A stretch of DNA of 42,081 nt, taken from CAYRLW01 sp964425215 (lineage in GTDB: Bacteria; Spirochaetota; Spirochaetia; Treponematales; Breznakiellaceae). Below the pieces are notes generated by a model, which worked only from the letters and a program-made list of their open reading frames with translations, was not told where the DNA came from and searched no databases. This document shows positions 16,181 through 24,453 of this stretch, piece by piece. The stretch is from contig CAYRLW010000032.1 of the NCBI GenBank assembly GCA_964425215.1, positions 1-42,081 on the forward strand. Reading direction: 5' to 3'. How positions within the stretch are numbered: the stretch's first letter is position 1; each line of letters begins with the position of its first letter. The position numbers and the translations under genes were made by a program.

Positions 16181-16330
16181 CTAAGCCGGCTTTTCCGCCT
16201 CTTCGCGGTAGCGCTGTGCGATCCTGTTGAACCGGTCGCGGTCGGCGGTGAAAGGCGAGAGCCTGGCCATCCTCTCAGCCTCCTGTTGAAAAGCACGAAG
16301 GGCAGCCGGCGTCACGATCTTGCGGGGCAT
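16181..16330 (-). CDS. Small ARLSPF-type protein, copy 1 (49 residues)
   Basis: A 49-codon frame, easily missed, starts at ATG 16330 with GGAG ten bases upstream. Its product has a helical, charged core ARLSPF-T-ADRDRF-N-RIA-Q-RYREEAE. A near-identical core occurs in the small protein at 31906-32085, also on the minus strand, which strongly supports both as real genes. The function is unknown. It is predicted to be soluble and mostly alpha-helical. It lies downstream of dnaE2 on the same strand, 130 bases after its stop. Confidence 0.65.
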   Translation of the reverse strand: MPRKIVTPAALRAFQQEAERMARLSPFTADRDRFNRIAQRYREEAEKPA

Positions 16331-16460
16331 GCGTCATATACTCCTAAACAGGGCGGGCGGTGGTCGATGATCCCTGTCACTTCAAAGAGACGCGAGGCGC
16401 CGGGTGTTCCTGGCGACGATCGACTTTTGCGCGTGGCTTTTGCGCCGCATGGCTGGTTGT

Positions 16461-19400
16461 TCAGCAGAAATCCCGGGACCTCACCTTGATCGTCTCCAGA
16501 CAAAGGTCGGGGATAAAGATGTCGCGGGCCTGCCGCCCCCGTGGAGGCGCCGCGCGAGTATCGGGGCCGCTGGCTTTATGGGCCTCATCGCCGCGACCGT
16601 GGGGAAGACGGAAGGCCTGGCCTCTCTCGCCTATAGAGGCCAGCAGGTCCGAGCCGTCATGGAGCTTGGTCGCGACGATATGGACGACCTCGCCCTCGCG
16701 CTGGACCTTGCCGTCGACGACCAGCAGGCTCGAAGAGAGGACGACACGACGCTGGGCCTCGTAGAGGCTGGGCCAGATGACGAGATTGGCGACCCCTGTC
16801 TCGTCCTCGATGGTGATGAACATCACCCCCTTGGCGCTGCCGGGCTTCTGTCGCACCAGGACCAGGCCGGCGATCCGTGTCAGACGGCGATCGCGCATGG
16901 CCGTCCCATCGGCGCAGGTCATGACGTGTCCCCGCTGAAGATCGCCCCGAATAAAGCTCAGGGGATGCTCGCGCAGCGTCAGGCCCAGGTGGCCGTAATC
17001 TTCCACTACCTCCCGACCGGGGGTCATCGGCTTCAGGTCAGGCGTGGCTTCGGGAACCTCCGCCTCGACCCATCCCTCCCGAGCGTCCGCGGCCGCGAAA
17101 AGGGGCAGAGGCGCTTCCCGAAGGGCCTTGATGGCCCAGAGCGCCTCGCGCCGTTCCAGCCGCAACGAAGGGCGGAAGGCGTCGGCCTCGGCCAGGCGGA
17201 CCAGGCTGGCGGCGGGCGCGGCCGCGCGGCGCCAGAGATCGTCCACGGAGGCGAAGGGACGGTCCGATCTCGCCGCCGTGATACGGGCCGCGTCGGCATT
17301 GGCGAGGCCTCGCACCATCCGCAGGCCCAGCCGCACGGCAAAACGACTGTCGCTGGTCTTTTCGAGGGTGCAGTCCCAGCGGCTGGCGTTGACGCAGGCG
17401 GGGCGGATCTCGACGCCGTGTTCCCGGGCGTCGCGGACGATCTGGGCCGGGGCGTAGAAACCCATGGGCTGGGCGTTCAGGAGGGCGGCGCAGAAGATGT
17501 CCGGGTGATGACGCTTGAGCCAGGACGAGGCATAGGCGATCAGGGCGAAGGAGGCGGCGTGGCTTTCCGGAAAGCCGTAGGAGCCGAAGCCCTCAAGCTG
17601 GCTGAAGGTCTTTTCCGCGAACTCGGCCGCATAGCCGCGCTCGACCATGCCCCCGACCAACTTGTCCTTGAAGTGGCTGACCCCGCCCGTAAACTTGAAC
17701 GTGGCCATGGCGCGGCGGAGCTGGTCGGCCTCGGAGGCGGTGAAGCCGGCGCATTCGATGGCGACCCTCATGGCCTGCTCCTGGAAGAGGGGGACGCCGA
17801 GGGTCTTGCCGAGCACCTTCTCCAGCTCGGGCCGGGGATAGTCGACCGCCTCGCGGCCCTCTCGACGCCGCAGATAAGGATGGACCATGTCGCCCTGGAT
17901 GGGACCGGGCCGGACGATGGCCACCTGGATGACCAGATCATAGAAGGTGCGCGGCTTGATCCGAGGCAGCATGGCCATCTGGGCGCGGCTTTCGATCTGG
18001 AAGACGCCCAGGGTGTCGGCTTTGCGGATCATGGCGTAGGTCAGGGGGTCCTCAGCCGGAATGGTCGCCAGGTCGAGGGCGATGCCCTTGTGTTCGGCCA
18101 GCAGATCGAAGCCGCGTTTCATGCAGCTCAGCATGCCGAGGGCCAGGACATCGACCTTCATGAACTTCAGGGCGTCGATGTCGTCCTTGTCCCATTCGAT
18201 GACCTGGCGATCCTTCATCGCCGCCGGCTCGATGGGGACCAGGTCGTCCAGGCGGTCGTGGGTAAGGACGAAGCCGCCGGGGTGCTGGCTAAGGTGTCGC
18301 GGGAAGCCGATCAGCTGTCGCGCCAGATCAAGGGCCAGCCGTAGACGGCGATCGGCGAGGTTGAGGTTGAGCGCCTCGACGTGCCGGTCCTCGACGCCCT
18401 CGCTGGAATAGCTCCAGACCTGGGACGACAGGCCCTTGATGACGTCTTCAGACAGTCCCAGGGCCTTTCCCACGTCGCGAAGCGCGCCGCGCGAGCGGTA
18501 GCGGATGACTGTAGAGCACAGGGCGGCGTGGCGACGCCCGTAGGTCTCGAATATCCACTGGATGACGACCTCGCGACGCTCATGCTCGAAATCGACGTCG
18601 ATGTCCGGAGGCTCCTTGCGCTCCTGGCTGATGAAGCGCTCGAACAGGAGGTCGTTGCGTTCAGGGTCGATAGAGGTGACGCCCAGCACATAGCAGACCG
18701 CTGAATTGGCGGCCGAGCCCCGGCCCTGGCAAAGAATGTCCTGGCTGCGGGCGAAACGAACGATGGAGTGGACCGTCAGGAAGTAGGGGGCGTAGGCGAG
18801 CGTCGCAATCAGACGCAGCTCATGCTCCAGGCTTTTCCGGACCTTGTCGGGCAGGCCTTCCGGATAGCGGGTCTTTGCGCCTTCCCACGTGAGATGCTCA
18901 AGGGCCTGCTGGGACGTCATCCCGGGGAGGCCGGCCTCTTCGGGGTACTGGTAGGCAAGCTCGTCGAGCGAAAAACGGCACCGGTCGGCGATCTCCAGGG
19001 TTCGCGCCAGAGCTTCGGGCCAGGCCCTGAACAGGCGGTGCATCTCGACGGCCTGCTTCAGATGCCGGTCGGCGGAACGCTCGCGGCGAAAGCCGACGCT
19101 GTCGATGGTGCAACCTTCCCGGATGCAGGTGAGGACGTCTTGCAGGATGCGGCGGTCCGGATGGTGGTAGAGGACGTCATTGACGACCACGGTCGCGACG
19201 CCGGTCTCAGCCGCCAGACATGAAAGCTCATGAAGACGCATCTGGTCGCGCGGGCGTCGACGCAGAGTGAGGGCGACATGGGCGTTCTGGCCGAAGACCG
19301 CCTTCATCCGCTCGAGCCGACGGCGGGCCGCGGCGTCCGGCCGGTCGGGCGCCAGTATGGCCACCAGGCCTTCGGCATGACCGGCGAGATCCTCCCAATC

Positions 19401-19718
19401 CAGCAGGCAGCGGCCCTTGCCGCCTCTTTGCTTTCCAAGGGTCAGCAGGCGGGTCAGGCGCGAATAGGCGGTCCGATCAGTCGGATAGACGAGGACCACG
19501 GCGCCGTCGGTCAGCTCCAGACTGCAGCCGACGACCAGCCGCATCCCTGTGGCCTTGGCCGCTTCATGGGCGCGAACGATCCCGGCCAGACTGTTGCGAT
19601 CAGTCACCGCCAGAGCGTCGAGTCCGCAGGCGGCCGCCTCGGCGAACAACTCCTCGCAGGCGCTGGCCCCCCTCAGAAAAGAGAAGTGGGAGGCGCACTG
19701 GAGCTCGGCGTACCTCAT
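16461..19718 (-). CDS. dnaE2: Error-prone DNA polymerase III alpha subunit (mutasome polymerase)
   Basis: This 1085-residue C-family polymerase is the catalytic member of the ImuA-ImuB-DnaE2 translesion complex. An N-terminal PHP domain begins YAELQCASHFSFLRGAS and continues DALAVTDRNSL. The polymerase active site includes PDIDVDF near residue 370. The C-terminal OB-like region contains GLVLVRQKPGSAKGVMFITIED. It ends near KVRSRDFC and lacks the longer tail of replicative DnaE. I chose ATG 19718 because it overlaps the imuB stop as ATGA and begins at the conserved PHP sequence; the frame is open upstream. The SOS box at 21940-21954 controls the operon. Confidence 0.95.
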   Translation of the reverse strand: MRYAELQCASHFSFLRGASACEELFAEAAACGLDALAVTDRNSLAGIVRAHEAAKATGMRLVVGCSLELTDGAVVLVYPTDRTAYSRLTRLLTLGKQRGGKGRCLLDWEDLAGHAEGLVAILAPDRPDAAARRRLERMKAVFGQNAHVALTLRRRPRDQMRLHELSCLAAETGVATVVVNDVLYHHPDRRILQDVLTCIREGCTIDSVGFRRERSADRHLKQAVEMHRLFRAWPEALARTLEIADRCRFSLDELAYQYPEEAGLPGMTSQQALEHLTWEGAKTRYPEGLPDKVRKSLEHELRLIATLAYAPYFLTVHSIVRFARSQDILCQGRGSAANSAVCYVLGVTSIDPERNDLLFERFISQERKEPPDIDVDFEHERREVVIQWIFETYGRRHAALCSTVIRYRSRGALRDVGKALGLSEDVIKGLSSQVWSYSSEGVEDRHVEALNLNLADRRLRLALDLARQLIGFPRHLSQHPGGFVLTHDRLDDLVPIEPAAMKDRQVIEWDKDDIDALKFMKVDVLALGMLSCMKRGFDLLAEHKGIALDLATIPAEDPLTYAMIRKADTLGVFQIESRAQMAMLPRIKPRTFYDLVIQVAIVRPGPIQGDMVHPYLRRREGREAVDYPRPELEKVLGKTLGVPLFQEQAMRVAIECAGFTASEADQLRRAMATFKFTGGVSHFKDKLVGGMVERGYAAEFAEKTFSQLEGFGSYGFPESHAASFALIAYASSWLKRHHPDIFCAALLNAQPMGFYAPAQIVRDAREHGVEIRPACVNASRWDCTLEKTSDSRFAVRLGLRMVRGLANADAARITAARSDRPFASVDDLWRRAAAPAASLVRLAEADAFRPSLRLERREALWAIKALREAPLPLFAAADAREGWVEAEVPEATPDLKPMTPGREVVEDYGHLGLTLREHPLSFIRGDLQRGHVMTCADGTAMRDRRLTRIAGLVLVRQKPGSAKGVMFITIEDETGVANLVIWPSLYEAQRRVVLSSSLLVVDGKVQREGEVVHIVATKLHDGSDLLASIGERGQAFRLPHGRGDEAHKASGPDTRAAPPRGRQARDIFIPDLCLETIKVRSRDFC

Positions 19719-21241
19719 CCGAACCGCCCGTGGATGAACCAGGCCTGGGAGCCGGTCCGGGCGTCGAGGCCGTCCCCGGCCCGGAACAGCCAAAAGCGTT
19801 CACCGGCGTCGTCCTCGACCTGGAAGTAATCCCGGACGGCCCACATCTCGGCGTCGCGCCGTCCCCACTCGCCGTAGATCCGCTCCGGACCGTCGGCCCG
19901 TCGAATGCGTCGCCGCACGCCGCGCCACGTAAAATGGGTGGGGGGATTGTCCGGCAGGAGCGCCATGGTCTGGACCGGCTCGGGCGAGGGAAAGAGACGC
20001 ACCGGTCGCGGCCAGTCCGGAACCCAGGCCGCCAGGGCGGGGGCGGAGGCCGCGAGCGGGGCCGCCTTGCGGACCGAGCGTTCCGGGACGTCGCTCTCTG
20101 CGGGGGCCATGCGGTAAAGGCTGCGGGCGCCGATGCGATTGGCCAGCAGATCGACCAGGCCCGAGACGTCAGGCGCCGCCTCATCCGCCAGGGTTGAGGG
20201 GCTTGGCCGCCAGTCCAGGGGTTCGGCGATCGAGGCCGTCAGCGTCATCCGCTCTATGCCGAAGCCGGGCGAGACGGTCTCGATTTTGTCCTGCAACAGT
20301 CGGGTCAGGCGGCGACGGTCCCGGACGGGCCGGGCCATGCCGACGCGGACGGCCTCAATGCGATGGTCCACACGATGACAGAGCCAGTCGAGGCGGCGTG
20401 CGCCCAGGCCCTGTCGTTCCAGCTGCGCGCAAAGCGCGTCCGTCAGAAGGCCGGCGTAGCGCGCCAGGGTCTCAGCCGCCCCTATGGGGTCGGCGAAGAC
20501 CTGCTCCACCCGGATCTGCTCTGTCTCGATGACGGGAATGATCGGTTCGAAGGTCCGGCCAAAGGCCTGGTCCAGGCGCTTGCCGGCCTCAGGCCCGAAG
20601 CGGAGCGTCAGTGGGCCGCGAGGCTGCCGTTCCAGATCCATAATGGTCTCGAAGCCCATGCGGCCAAGGGACTGGATGAGGTCTGGCGAAAGGCGCAGGG
20701 CGGCGAGGGGCAGGCCGGACAGAGACCGACCGATCTCGCCCTCGGCGATGACGGCGGGGCCGCCGTGACGCGCGGCGGCATGGGCGGCGCCATAGGTCGG
20801 GGCGACGACCGCCCTGGCGCGGAAGCCGGCGTCCTCCAGGCGCGCTTCCAGGTCGGCCAGGAGTTTCTCCTCTCCACCCCGGAGATGGACGGCGCCCGTG
20901 ACGTCGATGGCGAGACCGTCCGGCGCATCCGCCGCGCAGATCGGGGCGTAGCGGCGCAGGGCCCAAAGGGCGAGCCGCTCAAGCGCGGCTGCGTCTTCTG
21001 CGGGAGCGGCGTCAAAGGGCTCCAGGCCGGGCACGAGGGCATGGGCCTGGGTCGAGGCCATGCCAGGGCGCAAACCCAGAGCCCGGGCTGCAGGATTGCA
21101 GGCGGTGAGGATTCGTCTGCGGCGATCCCGTCCGACGAGAACGATCGGCTTCTCAGGCGGCGGCGCGGCGGACCCCAGCCGCCGGCGCAGCCGATCGATC
21201 GGCCAGTTCGGCAGGTAGAGCGAGACGACCCTTTTCATCAC
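19715..21241 (-). CDS. imuB: ImuB, inactive Y-family polymerase-like protein
   Basis: This 508-residue Y-family relative bridges ImuA, DnaE2 and the beta clamp. The family fold is clear (VVSLYLPNWPIDRLRRRL at the start; GLAIDVTGAVHLRGGEE where active Y-family enzymes carry SLDEA). The catalytic carboxylates of DinB are not conserved: Asn/Trp stand in the first motif and the second motif reads AIDVTGA. This agrees with ImuB proteins being non-catalytic. Tandem methionines allow a start at 21241 or 21238. The gene overlaps imuA by 89 bases and dnaE2 by 4 bases, so the three are one translationally linked operon. Confidence 0.93.
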   Translation of the reverse strand: MMKRVVSLYLPNWPIDRLRRRLGSAAPPPEKPIVLVGRDRRRRILTACNPAARALGLRPGMASTQAHALVPGLEPFDAAPAEDAAALERLALWALRRYAPICAADAPDGLAIDVTGAVHLRGGEEKLLADLEARLEDAGFRARAVVAPTYGAAHAAARHGGPAVIAEGEIGRSLSGLPLAALRLSPDLIQSLGRMGFETIMDLERQPRGPLTLRFGPEAGKRLDQAFGRTFEPIIPVIETEQIRVEQVFADPIGAAETLARYAGLLTDALCAQLERQGLGARRLDWLCHRVDHRIEAVRVGMARPVRDRRRLTRLLQDKIETVSPGFGIERMTLTASIAEPLDWRPSPSTLADEAAPDVSGLVDLLANRIGARSLYRMAPAESDVPERSVRKAAPLAASAPALAAWVPDWPRPVRLFPSPEPVQTMALLPDNPPTHFTWRGVRRRIRRADGPERIYGEWGRRDAEMWAVRDYFQVEDDAGERFWLFRAGDGLDARTGSQAWFIHGRFG

Positions 21242-21911
21242 AGGCTTCCAGAGAGAATTCGGCGCAGTCGCCGGAGCGACAGCGGAGGAGTTCGACGAAC
21301 CATCGCGGGCGGCCGACGCCGGGCGCGGGGAGGGGCGAGGAGGGCTGGGCGGTCACCCGCCATCGGGTGACCGCCGCCGTCGGTTGACCGAAGTCGGCGG
21401 CCTCGCTTGCGCGCCGCCAGCGCCGCACGGCGATGGCGGTGACCCCCGAAGCTTCGGCGGCGAGCTGGAGGCGACGCGAGGCGGTCATGGAGAGACGGGC
21501 GGTCTCGGCCACCACAGCGCCCAGACCGCCGTGGCGCAGGCCTTCCTCGAAACAGGCCATCAGGCTCTTCTCGTCGCCGGCCTCCAGATAGAGGACTCGG
21601 TCCGGGTCGAGCCCGACCTGCTGCAGCGCCGGGGCGAAAAGATCAGGCCGGGTCAGGCACCAGAGCACCTGGCCCGGCAGGCGGGCGGCTACGCCGGCCG
21701 CGAAGAGGGCGGCGATCGCGCCGTCCACCGCTCCGTCGCCCCCGCCGGCCACCTCGTGCAGGGCGCCGAGGGCGAGGCCGCCCTGGGGCAGGGCGGCGTC
21801 GACGATAGGAACGCCGAAGGGCAGGACGCCGGCGCGGGACCGACCAGATGTCTCCAGGCTTTCAATGCGGGCGCGCAAGGCTGCGAGCTCGGCGACAGGC
21901 CGGACGTGCAT
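21153..21911 (-). CDS. imuA: ImuA, RecA-like mutasome component
   Basis: This 252-residue protein has the RecA/SulA-like fold of ImuA. Typical segments are LPFGVPIVDAALPQGGLALGALHEVAG near residues 30-56, VLWCLTRPDLFAPALQQVGLDPDRVLYLEA, and the C-terminal WFVELLRCRSGDCAEFSLE. The Walker A lysine seen in RecA is not present. ImuA works with ImuB and DnaE2 in damage-induced mutagenesis. It heads the operon. The ATG at 21911 is preceded by AAAGGAGG, and the SOS box ends 29 bases upstream. Confidence 0.92.
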   Translation of the reverse strand: MHVRPVAELAALRARIESLETSGRSRAGVLPFGVPIVDAALPQGGLALGALHEVAGGGDGAVDGAIAALFAAGVAARLPGQVLWCLTRPDLFAPALQQVGLDPDRVLYLEAGDEKSLMACFEEGLRHGGLGAVVAETARLSMTASRRLQLAAEASGVTAIAVRRWRRASEAADFGQPTAAVTRWRVTAQPSSPLPAPGVGRPRWFVELLRCRSGDCAEFSLEACDEKGRLALPAELADRSAAPAAGVRRAAA

Positions 21912-21939
21912 GACGGGCCTCCTTTCCGAGGTCTATAAT

Positions 21940-21954
21940 GTTCCTGTTATGTTC
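21940..21954 (-). promoter_or_regulatory. LexA operator (SOS box) of imuA-imuB-dnaE2
   Basis: GTTC-CTGTTAT-GTTC matches the alphaproteobacterial SOS box exactly. It lies 29 bases upstream of the imuA ATG and about 100 bases from the start of the divergent DUF5961-like gene, so LexA might influence both. It is the second perfect SOS box in the window. Confidence 0.87.
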
Positions 21955-22057
21955 TGGTTCTCATTCCGGGACGGAGTCAATCAGGAGAAAGGCTTATCCC
22001 CGGACGAATCATGGAATCCTTTTGTCGCCTGCCGCATTCACTTGAGGAGGAGAGCCC

Positions 22058-22294
22058 ATGATCGAAGCTGCACAGCATCGCTATTTCGCCTATGCCGAGG
22101 GCGTGGGACGGGCCCACGGACATGTCATCGAGGCCCCGAGCTTCGAGGCCGCCGCCGTCGGCTACACGGAAATCTATGCGCCGCCGGTGGACGCCGACGA
22201 CGAGATCCGGGTCTTCGTGGCGGAGATGGAGGGCGGTCAGGAACACTGCTTCGTCATCGACCTCGGCGACGGTCAAGCCGAACCCTGCGGCTGA
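22058..22294 (+). CDS. Small DUF5961-like protein
   Basis: This 78-residue soluble protein reads RYFAYAEGVGRAHGHVIEAPSFEAAAVGY then IRVFVAEMEGGQEHCFVIDLGDG. It is a strand-helix-strand-strand layout that I associate with DUF5961, though the name is from memory. No catalytic residues are evident. A very strong ribosome site (GAGGAGGAG) precedes the ATG at 22058. It is divergent from the mutasome operon and 99 bases upstream of ku on the same strand, so it may be co-expressed with either group. Function unknown. Confidence 0.65.
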   Translation: MIEAAQHRYFAYAEGVGRAHGHVIEAPSFEAAAVGYTEIYAPPVDADDEIRVFVAEMEGGQEHCFVIDLGDGQAEPCG

Positions 22295-22393
22295 CGCTGG
22301 CCGGTCTGCGACCCTGGATCGGGACGGAGCGAATTCCGCGGGACGGTGTTGAATCCGGGGTCGCGGGCGTGACGTCCGCCAGGAGTTCGGATC

Positions 22394-23254
22394 ATGGCCT
22401 TTCGCCCCACATGGCAGGGACACCTGCGTCTGTCTCTCGTGACCTGTCCGGTTTCCCTCTATACGGCCACCAGTTCCGGAGGTGAGGTTCATTTCAACCT
22501 CATCAATCCGGAGACCAACAATCGCATCCGCATGGTGACGACGGATCCTGACACCGGGCCGGTGGAGCGGTCTTCCCTGGTCAAGGGCTATGCCGTCGCC
22601 AAGGACGAATACATCCTGCTCACCGACGAGGAGATCAAGTCCGTCAAGCTCGAGAGCACCAAGACGATCGACATCGAACGGTTCGTTCCCGCCGACGAGA
22701 TTGATCGTCTCTACTGGGACAATCCCTACTATCTCGCTCCCGCCGGGGCGATCGCCGAAGAAGCCTTCGGCGTGATCCGTGAGGCCATGCGGTCGGAAGG
22801 CAAGATCGCCCTCGGCCGGGTGGTCCTATCGACACGCGAGCGCCTTCTGGCTCTGGAACCCCGCGACCAGGGCATTCTGGCCTATTCCCTGCGCACCCGA
22901 GGGGAGGTGCGCGACACTCGGGACGTTTTTGGCGCGATATCGGACAAGCAGCCCGATCCCGCCATGATCGACATCGCCCGGCGCATCATTGAGCAGCAGG
23001 CCGGACCCTTTGATCCGGACCAGTTCGTCGATCGCTATGAGGAGGCGCTCAAGGCCCTGATCGCGACCAAGCAGAAGGGCCGCAAGCCGGTTCGCTCGGC
23101 CGAGCCGGAAGACACCAATGTCGTGGACCTCATGGCCGCCCTGCGCGCCAGCCTCCAGGGGGCGGCTCCGCAGACCAAGGGACGTGGGCGCACCCCTAAG
23201 TCGCCTGCGTCGGCCAAGACGTCTCGAGCCTCGCCGCGCCGTCGCGCCGGTTGA
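22394..23254 (+). CDS. ku: Non-homologous end joining protein Ku
   Basis: This 286-residue protein is a bacterial Ku homologue. It has the typical N-terminus RPTWQGHLRLSLVTCPVSLY, the beta-barrel/ring segments EYILLTDEEIKSVKLESTKTIDIERFV and LYWDNPYYLAPAG, and a Lys/Arg-rich C-terminal tail (after residue 230) that in Ku proteins helps binding to DNA and to LigD. Ku homodimers thread onto double-strand breaks. No LigD gene is in the window, so the partner ligase must be elsewhere. The stop overlaps the TTG start of the next small gene, suggesting translational coupling. Close to the mutasome operon, it forms a repair-rich neighbourhood. Confidence 0.95.
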   Translation: MAFRPTWQGHLRLSLVTCPVSLYTATSSGGEVHFNLINPETNNRIRMVTTDPDTGPVERSSLVKGYAVAKDEYILLTDEEIKSVKLESTKTIDIERFVPADEIDRLYWDNPYYLAPAGAIAEEAFGVIREAMRSEGKIALGRVVLSTRERLLALEPRDQGILAYSLRTRGEVRDTRDVFGAISDKQPDPAMIDIARRIIEQQAGPFDPDQFVDRYEEALKALIATKQKGRKPVRSAEPEDTNVVDLMAALRASLQGAAPQTKGRGRTPKSPASAKTSRASPRRRAG

Positions 23255-23583
23255 GGGACGATAGCCCCCATCCCGTTACGCCGGACGGGCGGTATTTCGT
23301 CGTGCGGGGGCGCCTGTGGCGATGTTCTAACCCGTCTCTCGCCCCAGAGAGGCGCCAGCGCCTCGTAGATGACCTGATGCGCGCCCGCAGGGCGGTGCGG
23401 GACGCCCTGCGGGCAGGAGATGAACAGGCCCTGTCTCTTGCTCGCAAAGAGGTGGATGCGGCCAAGATCTCACTGGGCGAAAGGGGGGCGCCGTGGTGGA
23501 GCGACGGCGCGCCTGACGTCAATCGCCGCCTTGCGCGCAATACCGCCTATGCAGCCTGGTTCGCCGGACTGGAGCAAGGATGA
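23251..23583 (+). CDS. Ku-coupled small hypothetical protein
   Basis: This 110-residue protein has a probable TTG start that overlaps the ku stop as TTGA. Its N-terminal strand (TPDGRYFVVRGRLWRCSNP) is followed by two charged helices (RRQRLVDDLMRARRAVRDAL, DEQALSLARKEVDAAKISL) and a tryptophan-rich end (GAPWWSDGAPDVNRRLARNTAYAAWF). It looks like a conserved alphaproteobacterial family without a known function. A mutated paralogue with two stop codons lies at 37043-37374. Its coupling to ku hints at a role in repair, but that is inference only. No membrane segment or signal peptide. Confidence 0.75.
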   Translation: MRDDSPHPVTPDGRYFVVRGRLWRCSNPSLAPERRQRLVDDLMRARRAVRDALRAGDEQALSLARKEVDAAKISLGERGAPWWSDGAPDVNRRLARNTAYAAWFAGLEQG

Positions 23584-23591
23584 CGGACCAC

Positions 23592-23843
23592 TCAGGCCGC
23601 TTGGGCCCATGACGCCGAGGCCTGCGGGAGGGTCAGGGCGTCCTGGGGGAAGCCCAAAGCAGGATTGCTCAGCACCTGGATAAAGCGTTCGCCTTGATAG
23701 AGGCAGATGGTGTTGAACCCGATCCATTCAGCGGCGACAGCAGCTAAAGCCTGGATGGCCGAGGCGTCGTCGCGCACGTCCAGCACCCTGATTTCGCGAG
23801 CTGGAACGCCCGGCATGTTAACAATGCAGAAGTATGAATTCAC
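23592..23843 (-). CDS. Small hypothetical protein with a perfect stress promoter
   Basis: This 83-residue soluble protein begins MNSYFCIVNMPGVPAREI, with an Ala-rich helix (DASAIQALAAVAAEWIG) and strands (FNTICLYQGERFIQVL). No family name is recognised. It has the same general plan as the product of 9643-9900. A perfect EcfG-type promoter (GGAAC-N16-CGTT) lies 28 bases upstream of the ATG, so it is probably part of the general stress response. It converges with the Ku-coupled gene, with 8 bases between stops. Confidence 0.65.
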   Translation of the reverse strand: MNSYFCIVNMPGVPAREIRVLDVRDDASAIQALAAVAAEWIGFNTICLYQGERFIQVLSNPALGFPQDALTLPQASASWAQAA

Positions 23844-23870
23844 GCCACTTTACCTCGATTTGGCGCATCA

Positions 23871-23895
23871 AACGAGCCGGCCGGCCTAGGGTTCC
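23871..23895 (-). promoter_or_regulatory. EcfG/SigT-type general stress promoter
   Basis: On the minus strand GGAAC (23895-23891), 16 bases, then CGTT (23874-23871): an exact match to the alphaproteobacterial general stress consensus. The expected transcription start is near 23864, about 20 bases before the ATG at 23843. Confidence 0.6.
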
Positions 23896-23971
23896 GTTAA
23901 CGCGGCTTTTGGGCGTCGAATTCATTGTCGGCCGCCGGAGAGGCTGCTGCGACGACAACGGCGTCCGGGGG

Positions 23972-24345
23972 TCAGGCCAGCGGCGCCTGGGCCCGGGCGG
24001 TATCCGCTGATCCGGCCATATGATCCGGCGGCGCGGCGGCGCGGTTGAGAGCGGCGTAGAGGCGGTCCGGCTGGATGGGTTTGCCGACCAAGTCACCCAT
24101 CCGGCCTTGGCGTACTCCTCCTGCTGATGTTGCAGGGCATTCGCTGTCAAAGCGATGATCGGCGTCCGGCGGAGGCCGCTAAAGGCTTCCTCTGAACGGA
24201 TGGCGCGGGTGGCGGCGAGGCCATCCATGACGGGCTTCTGCACGTCCATCAGGATGACGTCCCAGTCCCGCTCGCGCCAGGCCTGTACAGCTTCCCGGTC
24301 GTTCTCGACGAACCCGGCGCGGCCTTGTCCCTCGTGAAGCACCAC
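23972..24345 (-). pseudogene. Frameshifted receiver-domain remnant of a hybrid histidine kinase
   Basis: The minus-strand frame encodes part of a response-regulator receiver domain: REAVQAWRERDWDVILMDVQ, with the phospho-accepting Asp in DVILMD, then PVMDGLAATRAIR and RRTPIIALTANALQHQQEEYAKAG. Right after AKAG, near 24097, the frame is lost. The next frame continues MGDLVGKPIQPDRLYAALNRA, which carries the conserved Lys-Pro, and stops at 23972-23974. The N-terminal strand with the acidic pair and all kinase domains are missing upstream. It is therefore truncated at the 5' side and carries a one-base frameshift; the protein cannot be functional as it stands. Confidence 0.75.
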
Positions 24346-24453
24346 GACACCCTGGCGAATAGCGCGCCAAATACAAGGCGGCGGTCAATCCAGCCGGCCG
24401 GGCGCCGATAACGTCATAACGTGCAGGGTTTGCGCCAAGTGTCCGCCGCAGGC

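Noticed and set aside
16404..18344. A 646-codon plus-strand frame opposite dnaE2
   Set aside because: It is the antisense shadow of a clearly conserved polymerase gene; the translation is His/Gly/Asp-rich with no family signature and no ribosome site.
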